Positions 24,660 through 34,848 of a stretch of 64,000 bases of DNA are shown one piece after another. This DNA is from Odobenus rosmarus divergens (Eukaryota > Chordata > Mammalia > Carnivora > Odobenidae), in contig NW_004450266.1 in assembly GCF_000321225.1 (NCBI RefSeq), positions 6,470,419-6,534,418 of the forward strand, read 5' to 3'. Under the pieces are notes generated by a model, which worked only from the letters and a program-made list of their open reading frames with translations, was not told the DNA's origin and did not search any database. Within the stretch, counting starts at the first letter, position 1; each line of letters begins with the position of its first letter. The position numbers and the translations under genes were made by a program.

Positions 24660-25500
24660 AAAATGTTGGGTTAATGTGTTTTTTTAGTTATAAAATTTCC
24701 ATTTGGTTCTTTATAGCTTTTATTTATTTTCGGAGGCTTTCTCTTTCCATTTGCTTCAAGAGCGTTCCCTCTTACTTTTGGAGCACTTTTATAGGAGTGC
24801 TTTAAAGTCTTTGTTAGATAATCTCAACAACTGTGTCATCTCAACATTGGCCCAGTTGTGATTTTCCTGGTTCTTCATATGCTTAACTATCCTGGATGTT
24901 TTGAATATTATGTTATGGGTCTCTGGATCTTACTTAAATTCTATGGATAATCAAAAGAAAGTAAAAAGCAAGTACTTGACGGGGCAAGTTCTGAGCAATG
25001 TTCTGTGGATGGTGGTTTCCACGTTCAGTGTTCAAAGACTTTGTCAGGCTAGCTCAGATCTGTTCTGTATATGTGTTCCACCCAGGGGCCAGGCTGGGAC
25101 CTGGGCCATCGTCTGCTTCTCGGTTTAGTTCTCAAAGGTCATGTTATACTGTTTCGGGCCCGATCTAGGTCCGTGTAACTAGGAGTGGGTCCAGGAGTTC
25201 ACAAACTACGTGTGGGCCCACTATCTTGAGCCCCTCCCATGCCACAGCTACCCCGGTGTTTTCTGTTTCTCTGAGGCTTTCTCTTTGGTTTTCCAGCCGA
25301 AACCTGGGGCTTTATTTATCTCCCTTCGGTCATGCACTTTCTGCAACAACTACAGCTGCATCTGGGGCAATCTAGTAGGATGATAAAGTCATGGGGGTCC
25401 CTTCACCCAACACTCTGACCAGAGGACAGTCCTCCGTCCCGTGTCTGTGGGCCTCTGCTGTGACTCTCAGGAGACCCCACTCTCAGTCTTCAAGCCTGAA
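24660..25500 (-). mobile_element. Probable L1M/HAL1 5'-region fragment
   Basis: Wording such as TAAAATTTCCATTTGGTTC, TGTTAGATAATCTCAACAAC and GGGTCTCTGGATCTTACTTA resembles the reverse complement of the 5' part of old L1s. No frame survives. Confidence 0.5.
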
Positions 25501-25711
25501 ACAGGATTTCTCCTAGAGTTCTGTCTGTGCTAATGTCCACTTCTGGGCTTTTGGCTGCTTTGAGTCAAGGTTGGGGGACTCCAGAGGGGAAAAAAAGAGA
25601 TAAACTCACAGCCAACTCAGTGAACACTCAAAATTCTGGTCTTCCTCCCCAACCTGCTTGCTGCTGTTTACTTTTTAGAGTCCTCATAGCTCCTCTGTGC
25701 ATTCTTTTCAG

Positions 25712-25906
25712 ATTCTTTCTTTTTCAAGATTTTATTTATTTGAGAGAGACAGAGAGGGAGCATGAGTGGAGAGAGAGGCGGGGGCAGAGGGAGAAGCAGA
25801 CTTCCCGCGGAGCAGGGAGCCCGATGCGGGGCTCGATCCCAGGACCCTGGGATCATGACCTGAGCCGAAGGCAGACACTTAACCAACTGAGCCCCCCAGG
25901 CGCCCC
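25712..25906 (-). mobile_element. Can-SINE
   Basis: Reverse copy with ATTTTATTTATTTGAGAG and GAGCCCCCCAGGCGCCCC ends. Confidence 0.95.
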
Positions 25907-26584
25907 TCTGTTCAGGTTCTATAGCTGCTCCATCTCACCTGCCACAAGAACCTGAAAGTTCTTTAAATAAGGCTCCCACTTAAGTAAGCACTGCTTTAAC
26001 ATCTCTAAACCTTAACATCACTAGAAGTGGGACAACCACACATTATGTGCCTCCTGATGGGATGCAGTAGAAAGTACATATGAATTACTCCAGCTTGAAA
26101 CAACTGACCTGAATTTATTTAAGCTTTTAGAGCTACATACCAGCTTATAGGAGCTGGGGAGGCTGAAGAGTGAGGTGACACTGAAGACCCATCACCCCAA
26201 TCCAGGTTGTGAGACCTCCCATAGTACAAATGACCTGTGTGTCCACAAATAAATGGCTTTAGGAAGAATGTGGAACTGTTACAGAATAGAGGGACTTCAG
26301 GGACGTAACGAGGGGGGATAAATCTCAGGGTTCTTGAGAAGATTCAAGGAAATAACGAATGTGAAGTGCTTAGCACAGTGCCTGGCGGATGGTAAATGAA
26401 AGCTATTACTACCTCTTGTCACCCCTCAGAGTCTCAGTGTCTTTATTTGTAAAACACAGGAGGTGACACCTCCTTCTCAAGGCTATTTAAGGGTCAAAGA
26501 TTCAGCTGTCTTTGGCCCCTTTCCCTCCGCATCTGGGCAGGAAGGGGGGACCTTGGCCATCCCCGGCGCAGTACATGCAGTCGG

Positions 26585-26599
26585 CCAGTAGATGGCAGT
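26585..26599 (+). promoter_or_regulatory. CTCF-like motif
   Basis: CCAGTAGATGGCAGT fits the CTCF core CCASYAGRKGGCRSY at every position. It lies in unique DNA about 8 kb past the TENM4 3' end. Confidence 0.5.
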
Positions 26600-27126
26600 T
26601 CAGGCCCGTCTATCTGGAACCTGAACCCCTGAAGGAACTCATCTTTGCTAATCTTGCCTCATCTCCGGTGTTCCCCTTCTCTTCCTGGGTAGATGGCCTA
26701 AAGCTCAAGGGAGAGAATCAGTGGGGCTTCTTAGATATAATCAGGATTCTAGCAGCTGTCTGCTGAAGATTCATGATTTGCTTGGCTGATATTCCTTAGA
26801 CCAGGGTTCCAGCACTGCCTGGCTAGCTGTGCCTCGGCCCTGCTTCTCGTCCCAGTGCCTCCTGGTCCATCCCGAATCACTTGTGTGCAGGTCCAACCTG
26901 GTTCGGCTTCTCTTCCCCATCAGAGTGGGGGTTACTTACACCTACGTACCCACCCAGACCTCCTGAAGGACCCAGACAGCCTTCAGGAAAAGCGTGTCGA
27001 GTCAATAAATAAGTAAATGCATTATGGGTATTCACTCACATATCTTTCTTCCCCAGCAGTCTCCAGGACAGGGTATAAGTATTTTCTTTTTGTCTCTCAG
27101 CCTAGGAGGTAGCCCGAGTAGTGATT

Positions 27127-27350
27127 TAATAGTGTATGCCCCGGAACTGGATGACTTAGCTTCAAATCTCCATTCCTCTACTTACTAGCTGCACATCCTT
27201 AGACAGGTGCCTCAGTGTCCCTATCTGCAAAATGGGGATTACAATAGAACCTCTCTTGTTGTACTATGGTGAGGACTAAATGAGCAAATGCATTTAAAGT
27301 GCTCAGAAAAGTGCCCGGCACTTAGTAGGCACCCAGTATATATTAACTGC
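27127..27350 (+). mobile_element. MIR
   Basis: CTACTTACTAGCTGCACATC, ATCTGCAAAATGGGGATTAC and GTGCCCGGCACTTAGTAGGC span almost the whole MIR. Confidence 0.85.
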
Positions 27351-27564
27351 CCTCTGAACCTTGCCTTATTCTGAGACAGATTTAATGTGCTTGCAAAAAT
27401 GCATCCAAGGGAGATACCTAAAGGGGGATGACTCTCAAGAAACAGCATCCTCCCTTCTAGTGCCTCTTCTCCTCCTGCTTCTTTTTATTGATATTATCAT
27501 TACTGAATGTTTGAAGAGGCCTAAGGTACGTTTCCAAGCCCCATGAGTCACGAGTGCTGTTTTT

Positions 27565-27751
27565 TTTTCCTTGAGATTGAGAGAGGCGGGGGGGGGCGGC
27601 GAGGTGAAAGGGGGAGAGGGAGAGAGAGAGAATCTTAAGCAGGCTCCATGCCCAGTGTGGAGCCTGACGTGGGGCTCGAACTCACAACCCTGAGATCATG
27701 ACCTGAGCTGAAATCAAGAGTCAGACACTTAACTGAGCCACACAGGGGCCC
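27565..27751 (-). mobile_element. Can-SINE, older type
   Basis: Reverse copy; CACGAGTGCTGTTTT and CACAAGTGCTGTTTT form the target-site duplication. Has a G9-rich spot at 27,590-27,598. Confidence 0.92.
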
Positions 27752-27766
27752 CACAAGTGCTGTTTT

Positions 27767-29130
27767 GACCACCTTCGTCCAACCGCAGGCTCAGCCTCTG
27801 CAGTCATCCACATGGTGTAATGACAGCATATCAGAGGTTCAAGGGCCCTGTCATAGTAGCACAAGGATCAGAAGGCACTGAGGAAGGGACCTCCAGAGCT
27901 GATCCTCCTCTGTGCCTGCTCCGGTGTGCGTGCGTGCGGGCGTTGCTTTAGGGAGCATCTTCCAAGAGTCATCGCTCAACTTTGGAGCTTTTGTGCGGGT
28001 CAAAAGGATTCCTGTATGAAGGTCATTTGAGCTACACAAAGTACAGGGGGAGCACGGGGGATTATTATGGTCCTATATAATCTCTCCAATTTTTTCTATC
28101 AGTTTGATGAAATGGCAAAGTGTGTATGATGGGCGACCACTAGGTGGTGTTATCCAGGCAAAGAAATCATTAATTAGCTATAAGCTCATCACCTGCCCTG
28201 CACAATAGAGTGGAAGAGCAGATAAACGTCAATCTGGAGAAAATCAACCCCCCGCCCCCACACACAATCTCAATAAATTTCAGCCATCCTGGCAAGATTC
28301 AGGGTGGGAAAGGAGACTGGCCCAGGACAATGTACACAAGAAAACTGGGGGCAAGGAGACAAAGTCAAGCCCTCCTGGTTGTCCGGCCCCTGCCCACAAG
28401 TCCAGTCCTGATTGCTGAGGTCCCTCTCTGCCTGGTCCAGGAGATGTCCTACCCCCAGGACGCCTCGGTGCCTTTCCCTCACCATGCCCTCCACCCGCCA
28501 TACCCTTCTTCATTCCTTTCTCAAGGTGTTGTCTCCCCTGTGGAAGCCTCCAGGCTAGTAGCTTCTTTGTGCCCCACTGTCCCTATACCTCCTTCTTTCC
28601 CAGGTCTTTGCCACTTTAGGGGACGTAGACATTTAACATTGAGTAGCGATTTCCCGGCTTGGGGTGTATAAGGGTGGGAAGCCATTGAGCTGGTTCTAGT
28701 CATCTCCCCTGCCTTCTTGGAACGTGTAAGGGTTTTCTTGCCCACAGCATCCCTTTGGAGTTCCAGGGCCCCGAGAACATCCTAGCATGCTGAGTTTCTC
28801 CACACTGGCTAAGCAGTGTGGAGGGACTGGCTATATAAATTGCACATTCCAGGGCCAAATGAAAATACAGGACCCCTTATTCAAAAACTGACAAATTTCA
28901 AGATGCAGACAGCAGAACAGTAAACCGAGAGTGGGGCCCCCTGACCACAGGAGCCTGTGAATTGTGCAGGCTGCACACCCGCGAAGGCAGCCCCGAGTCT
29001 GGAGTTGAGCCAAGTCTTGGGGAGGCCTCGCATCTGTTGCATGGTCGTCAGGTGACCCTCTGGCTTCCTGCAAGGTGAATGGCCATCAACAGACCTTTTC
29101 GTGTATAAAACCCTTCATATCAGACATTTC
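27767..29130. other. Non-coding stretch
   Basis: Mostly unique DNA, no gene. A weaker CTCF-like motif lies at 28,137. An open plus frame of 153 codons at 28,210-28,671 has no recognisable features and is probably chance. Confidence 0.5.
28137..28151 (+). promoter_or_regulatory. Weaker CTCF-like motif
   Basis: CCACTAGGTGGTGTT matches the CTCF core except at the C of GGC and the following S position. It has the same orientation as the site 1.55 kb to the left. Confidence 0.3.
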
Positions 29131-29144
29131 CTTACTCGCCAGCT

Positions 29145-29337
29145 CTTTTTTTTTTTAAGATTTTTATTTATTTATTGAGAGAGAGAGAATGGTAGAGATC
29201 ATGAGAGAGAGGAAGGTCAGAGGGAGAAGCAGACTCCCTGCTGAGCAGGGAGACCGATGCGGGACTCGATCCCGGGACTCCAGGATCACGACCTGAGCCG
29301 AAGGCAGTCGCTTAACCAACTGAGCCACCCAGGCGCC
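29145..29337 (-). mobile_element. Can-SINE
   Basis: Reverse copy with an exact 14-bp target-site duplication CTTACTCGCCAGCT (29,131-29,144 and 29,338-29,351). Confidence 0.97.
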
Positions 29338-29351
29338 CTTACTCGCCAGCT

Positions 29352-32300
29352 TTAAGACATAAGAGAAATAGCCTCGAATTTGGAGTTAAGCAAATCAGGA
29401 TTCAAATTCTGATTTTATTGCTTAATAGCACAAATCATGAACATCTCCAGGCCTTATATGCAAAGTGGGAGGTAATAATATCTACCATGAATATTGCTGT
29501 AGGTTCAAATGAGATTTCATGCAGATAGTACTAGGTCTAGAGCCCACACCTACACCATGTCACGGAGCTCTCCCCACTGAGCCTCACTGTATGTCCTCAG
29601 AACATCTGATCAGGAGAGAACAGAGGCAGACGTTGGGCCTAACAGTTGTCGGGTGCTTGCCCACTGGGGAGGGTCACCATGTCGTGAGATCCCAGGGAGC
29701 TCCCCCTGAGTGCCCCATAGTCAAGCAAGTAATGAATGAGAGAACTAGGGAGACCCTAGAGAAACTTAGATCAAGAATTACCATGGGAGGGGGGCAGAGA
29801 TTATTCATCACTTATCCGACAAATGCATATGAATGAGTCCTGTGCCAGGTGCCAAGGATACAGTGGTAAGCACAACAGGTGGGGTCCTGTCCTCTGTTTG
29901 CTTAATGCAGGTGATTACTGTGTCCTGTTCTCTTGGATGCATCTGTCACTAGCCAAGAGCCAAGCAGCATTTACTAGGTGCCCACTATGAGGCAGGAAAT
30001 GAGACCACAGCAGGTGCTTTGAGACTCCACTAACCTCCTCAGACTGAAATGAATGAAAGCTGTGTGCTTTCATTCCCAAAAGCCAACACCTGCGACTCTT
30101 TGTAGGCAGGCTGTCCTCAGGCGACCGGAGCCCCATTTGCTGAGTGCATGAGTGCACAGAGCCAGAAGTGATAGGAAATGACATCCCCAGGGGCAGCCCT
30201 TAACGCATGACTGACAGGTGCAGAGGAGTCAATATTCCTGCCCTTGGCCCCACTGGGGATAGCTCGCAGCGTGACCTAGCTTGTTTCCACAAGTCCCCGA
30301 CTGGACTGAGCCAGAGTTACTCTCGTGGGACCTTGCTTGCTCTCACACCCTTGATAGCTTTTTCTTGCCCCTCATCTTCATTTGTCTACCTGTTTTTCCT
30401 GAGACCACTTCCTAATAACTTACTTTTAGACAAATCTTTATTCAGGATCTGTTAATGGGGAACTCCCCCACCCAAGATAGAAAAAAAAAAAGAAAAGGAG
30501 GTATGTTACTACGAAGAGTGATGCCATGTGTCAGAAGTAAGTTGTTATGAATAATGAAGCACAGCTTTGCAAAATAATGCCTTTTGCTATAAATTAGAGT
30601 GCATCCAAAATTATCCCTGTAATAGGATCACTCTCCCTCATTTGCATTCTGATAGCTTTTTGAGTGGGGAACAAATTCTTACTTGCTAGGGTTGGCACAT
30701 AACCTACGCCTTTGTTTTACCAAATCTGGATACACCCATGGGAGTGGATCCTGCATGTACCCATCAACCATTGTGTGTTTTGCTGTGTGAAAAAAGTTGA
30801 GACGTGCTGGGTCAGATCCCTGGGAATTTTTGGCTTTGTGCTCATGTGGACTAGGTTCAGAGGAGTAGGGCTTGGAGGCCCAGGCTCCCCTCAGCCCACG
30901 TGAACAGCACCCCTTCCTCTCACCAGGAATGTCTTCCACTCCCTCCTAATCCTTTCTCACCAAACGTACCTCTTCCCGGAAATTTACTCAGATTCCTTCC
31001 CTTCCCCACCCAACCTACCCTGAGCTCCCTTTCTTCAGCACTGTGGAAAGTGCTTTTTGTTGGAACCACTTTCTTAGCTCTGGGCTCCGTCGCCTCCATC
31101 CTCTCAAGATAGCTGGAGTCTCCGAGTTTCTAGTGGAAATCACAGGCTGATCAGGCAAGGAGCACATTAGGAGCCTCAGACATGGCAGGAGGTGGGAGGT
31201 GGGGCCAGCCCTGCTATCACAGAATCATGGCTATGGGCAGAGGATGAGCTTAAGTCCCCAGAGCTTAGCTCCTCCTAAAACCAAATGTTATGTTAGTAAA
31301 GTGTGGATACTAGGGTGCCTGCCCAGCCCACCTGCTTAGATCCAGATTCCTGCCCTCAGTGTCTGGACCTGACCCTTGGATACTGATAGGGTTCTGCTCC
31401 CAATAGCCCTACACACGGTAGCGCCTGGACCCCCTGGCTGCCTTGCCATGCTTCTGCTATAAAACTGGGAACTCCCAATTCCTTAGATGAAACTCAAGCT
31501 TTTGGTGAACCTCTTTGTTCCAGAGACTGGGCCTCTGGCCACCTCCCCCAGGGCAAAACCTGGAAGGTTTCTGCTCCTTCACCAGACTTCTGAGTTCTAG
31601 CAAGTCTGGATGCTGAGGCTTCTGGAGTAGTGACAGAGAGCACATGCTCTGTTTTCTGAATCTTTCTAGACCTCCTCATTGGGTGGTAAAGTTTTCAGCA
31701 AAGGGTCCTGTTTTGCATCTAAGATCCCTTTAAGGCTGCTTGGGGTAATGTCTAACATACATGAAGTGCTCATTGAACCTTTGCTGATTAATTGCAATTG
31801 CTCTTCTCAGCCTCCTCAAAGGCCTGGCTCTAGCATTCAGTCATTTAGTCATCCATTATCTTCCCACCCATCCATCCATTCACCCACCTACCCAGTGATA
31901 TAATATCCATATCTGAAAGAATGACTCCATGTCCTCTGTTTCCATCTCACAGACTGGGGAAGAGATTTTTACCCTAAGCATTTAGTCCTGGCAGAGTGGA
32001 GTGGGCATGTTTTGAAGGTGAGGGAGGGAATGACAAAGGGCAGGCCCATCTGCTCTGCATACAATGTCACGTACTGACGTCCACTGGGCAGGAGTGGGCT
32101 TGCCGGTAGGAAAATGCTTCTATTCTTCCCAAAGGGCTTAAAATTCTACAGCTGTAAGAACTGATATCTATCTTTGCAAGGTGTGTCTCCACAAGAATGC
32201 TTTGGATAAATCTTGAAGGGTAAAGAATGTATGTGCAACTCCTACTGCCCCTGATATGTTGAAAGGGGACTGGCCTGGGGATGGTGGTTGGAGCCCACTC

Positions 32301-32548
32301 TGGGGTTACTCCAGACTCGAGAAATAAATGCTGGACTGCCTGATGGGGGCAGGGGCGGGCTCTCCAGTAGGGATGGAGTTTCCCAAGGGGTGGAGAGAGA
32401 CCGCCAGTGTGGATTTGGAGGGAGAGACATCCACAGCAATGCCAGCGTTAGGACTGGGAACAAGGTCCATCCAGGTGAGATGACACTAAGTGGAAAGCCT
32501 TTGTAAGAGGTTCAACTCTTAGACACTTCTCCTCTGGATATGGTAGTA
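29352..32548. other. Largely unique intergenic DNA
   Basis: No gene. A diverged plus-strand MIR lies at about 29,365-29,530, an octamer ATTTGCAT at 30,640-30,647, and a short CATC-rich tract at about 31,850-31,895. Confidence 0.5.
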
Positions 32549-32723
32549 TTTTTTTTTTTTTTTAAGAGAGGAGGAGGGGCAGAGGGAGAGGGAAAGAGAG
32601 AATCTTAAGCAGGCCTGAGGGGGGGGGTTCAATCTCAGGATCCTGAGATCATGACCCTGAGATCGTGACCTGAGCCGAAATCAAGAGTCAGATGCTCAAC
32701 CAACTGAGCCACGGAGATGCCCC
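32549..32723 (-). mobile_element. Can-SINE, older type
   Basis: Reverse copy with duplicated CCTGAGATCATGAC segment and a diverged end (GAGCCACGGAGATGCCCC). Confidence 0.88.
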
Positions 32724-34700
32724 TAGTACTACTCACTTTTTAAAGTCTTCTTCCTCATAGGCTGTGGCTTTCTCCATGGCTTCCGGTGGATCATGAAAAG
32801 GGCGAATCTCGAGCAGGACCGTGGGGGCGGGGTTACAGAGGGCGGGGTCGGGGCTCTGCTCTCTGCAAACAAGGCCACAGCGGCAAGCTTGCCAGGGGGG
32901 CAGTGGAGGGAGGAGCAGCACCCAGTTTGGAGCGGAGGTAGCCTCCTTTCAGAAGGGGACAGGAGGCGACCCCTACTCTTTCTCAAATAAACCAGAGAGA
33001 GTGAGCCCCTAAGGCAAAGGGAAAGCTGAACCGAGGGTGACCCATAGCCAAGCACCTGCTTTGGACACTGGGGACATGCAGAGCATTAGATAGACACGGC
33101 CTCGGTGGGGCTTGCGGGCTCACACACAAGGATAATCCAGTCTTGAGAAGTGCCTGGCAAGTGGCAGGTGCTCAGTGCGTGCCTCCTGAGAGGGGAATGA
33201 GCAGCAAGAGGGCATTTCAGCTGGGCTTGAAGAAGCCGTGAAAAGGCCCTCAGGTGTGAAAGTCCGTGGGTACATTTGGAGGTGGGAGGGGACGGGACCC
33301 GATACACCTACTCTACTGTGTGGCCCTCCGGCGGTAGTTTTCATGGACTCAGCGCGTCTGAAGTGCCATGCTAAGTAGCTTACTGCATCCACAATATGCA
33401 GATAGTCTAGTCAGCAGTGGTTCGCGAAGCAGGAAGGGGCATCAGTGTCCCCTGGAACACATTAGAAATACAAATTAATGGGCCTCATCCCAGACCCACT
33501 GATTCAGAAATTCTCGGGCGGGGAGGACCCAGCAGTTTTTTCCGATAAGCCCTACAGGTGAATGTGATGCGGGCCAAAGGCTGAGAAGCACTAGTGTGGA
33601 GGGAAGAGTGCCGGCCTTTGAAAGGAAGGTGGGCGTGGTGGGCTGGGGAGGCGGCGAGCGGTAGAAAACTTAACGTGGGAGAAAGCCCGTTGGGCTTGGA
33701 GTATTGCGCGGCATTGTGTACCCTGTCCTCTGAGTTGTATGCATCATAGCCTCATTACAGATGGCAGACCAAGGCTTAGAGGGGTTAAAAGACCTGCTGA
33801 GATCTCATAGTAAGTGCTGCACCCAATTTGGCCCAACTCCAAAAGTGGAGTAGGGTTTTTTCCTACCACCGTAGATGCCTGCGGGCCCCACAGCAGGGCG
33901 ATGGTCTGGGCCGCAGTGCCCGGGGGGGAAGGGAGGGGCCTGAAGCTTCCCAGAGGGCCTGGTGGAGGGTCCGTGCTGAGGCCAAGGGGAGGGCAGGGAG
34001 GCCTTCTGCTCTTACGCCTCTGCCCAATTACTCGAATTTTCATAACGTTTGCCATTCACACCGGGGAGCTGGGCTTAGCAAATGTACTTTCTGAAGTGAC
34101 CAGCTGTCATCCCTGACTTCTAGAGCTGAGAGGTTAAATGTGAGGTTAAGTGAGAAAAGCAAGGTGAAAAATTACCTGTATGTTGTGATTATAACTACCT
34201 TAGTTATTTTTAAAGCTACATTAAGAACACACAAAGAAAAAAAAAAACCAATGCTAAAGAAATTTTTTGTCCTTTTTTTCCAAGTTGTATTTAACGTGGT
34301 TATAATAATTTGCGTGATGACTATGCGTTTATTTTCGGAAGTGCCACCAGTGGCCTAGGGGACCACTCTGTTCCCAGTGGCTCTATTTTCACGGCAGTGT
34401 TGGGCTGTCCTGCCTCTTGGAGCCTGTCCCCAAGGCCACTGAGGACAGCAGCTGGGGGAGGGCATGGCCTGGGGGAGCGGTGGGGACACAGCTGACGTCA
34501 GGGGTGCCTTGACGTTCGCGAGGCTAAGCACCGGGGTCTTTGTGGCCTCTGGCAATGCCTCTCCAGACAGCTGTCACCTAGATGGCTTATGAGGGCCTCT
34601 GGGGCCATGGACCTGAGTCTTGCAGGTCATCCTGAGAACAGAAGCATCCAGCAGTGCAAACTCAGAGGACTGGCTCAGGCAGTCCTTACTCTCCAAACAA
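32724..34700. other. GC-richer intergenic DNA
   Basis: No gene supported. Two GC boxes (GGGGGCGGGG and GGGCGGGG) at about 32,823-32,850, a MER5-type element at 33,413-33,597, and a diverged MIR near 33,730-33,810. Open frames on both strands are short and unlike any known protein. Confidence 0.5.
33413..33597 (+). mobile_element. MER5A-like hAT remnant
   Basis: Begins CAGTGGTTCGCGAAGC and ends GGCTGAGAAGCACTAGTG, with CCAGACCCACTGATTCAGAA in the middle; the imperfect inverted ends match MER5. Confidence 0.8.
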
Positions 34701-34733
34701 AGGCCACCCAACACCTTAAACACAAAATATTCT

Positions 34734-34739
34734 TTTATT
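34734..34739 (-). terminator. Candidate distal poly(A) signal AATAAA
   Basis: AATAAA on the minus strand, followed within about 10-40 nt by a GT/T-rich stretch (TTTTGTGTTTAAGG, then GTGTTGGGTGG) that suits a downstream cleavage-stimulating element. Cleavage would fall near 34,710-34,725. This is the best candidate for the end of TENM4 transcripts. Confidence 0.6.
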
Positions 34740-34820
34740 TGTCAACGAAGGCTACACGGGATCACTTCTGGTTTTGTTTTTATGCGTTTTTTTTTTTTCT
34801 AGAAGGTATCTACATCTGCA

Positions 34821-34826
34821 TTTATT
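34821..34826 (-). terminator. Candidate proximal poly(A) signal AATAAA
   Basis: A second minus-strand AATAAA, 87 nt upstream of the distal one in transcript sense, directly overlapping a TGTAAATA Pumilio-type element. It could be an alternative signal or just part of that element. Confidence 0.4.
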
Positions 34827-34848
34827 TACAGCCTTGTCGGTATTTACA
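34823..34848 (-). promoter_or_regulatory. Two Pumilio response elements in the 3' UTR
   Basis: Two exact TGTAAATA octamers (consensus TGTANATA) on the sense strand at 34,841-34,848 and 34,823-34,830, starts 18 nt apart. PUM1/2 bind such elements and usually lower mRNA stability or translation. The position close to the poly(A) signals is typical for functional sites. Confidence 0.5.

Larger units (their letters stand above)
25907..27548. other. Non-coding stretch with MIRs
   Basis: No gene. Contains a piece shared with 11,505-11,585, a CTCF-like motif (26,585) and MIRs at about 26,320-26,420 and 27,127-27,350 (both plus). Confidence 0.55.

Noticed and set aside
28210..28671. Open plus-strand frame of 153 codons
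   Set aside because: GC-rich chance frame with a proline-rich composition, overlapped by open frames on the other strand; no family recognised.
1275..32723. tRNA genes at the SINE heads
   Set aside because: The A- and B-box-like sequences belong to Can-SINEs (tRNA-Lys derived) with SINE tails and target-site duplications; no intact tRNA fold.
32800..32960. CpG-island promoter at the GC boxes
   Set aside because: Two GC boxes are present but CpG dinucleotides are too sparse and no downstream gene is visible.
1..34700. NARS2 or other neighbouring gene exons
   Set aside because: No exon-like conserved protein segment was recognised; in other mammals the next gene lies further away than this window reaches.
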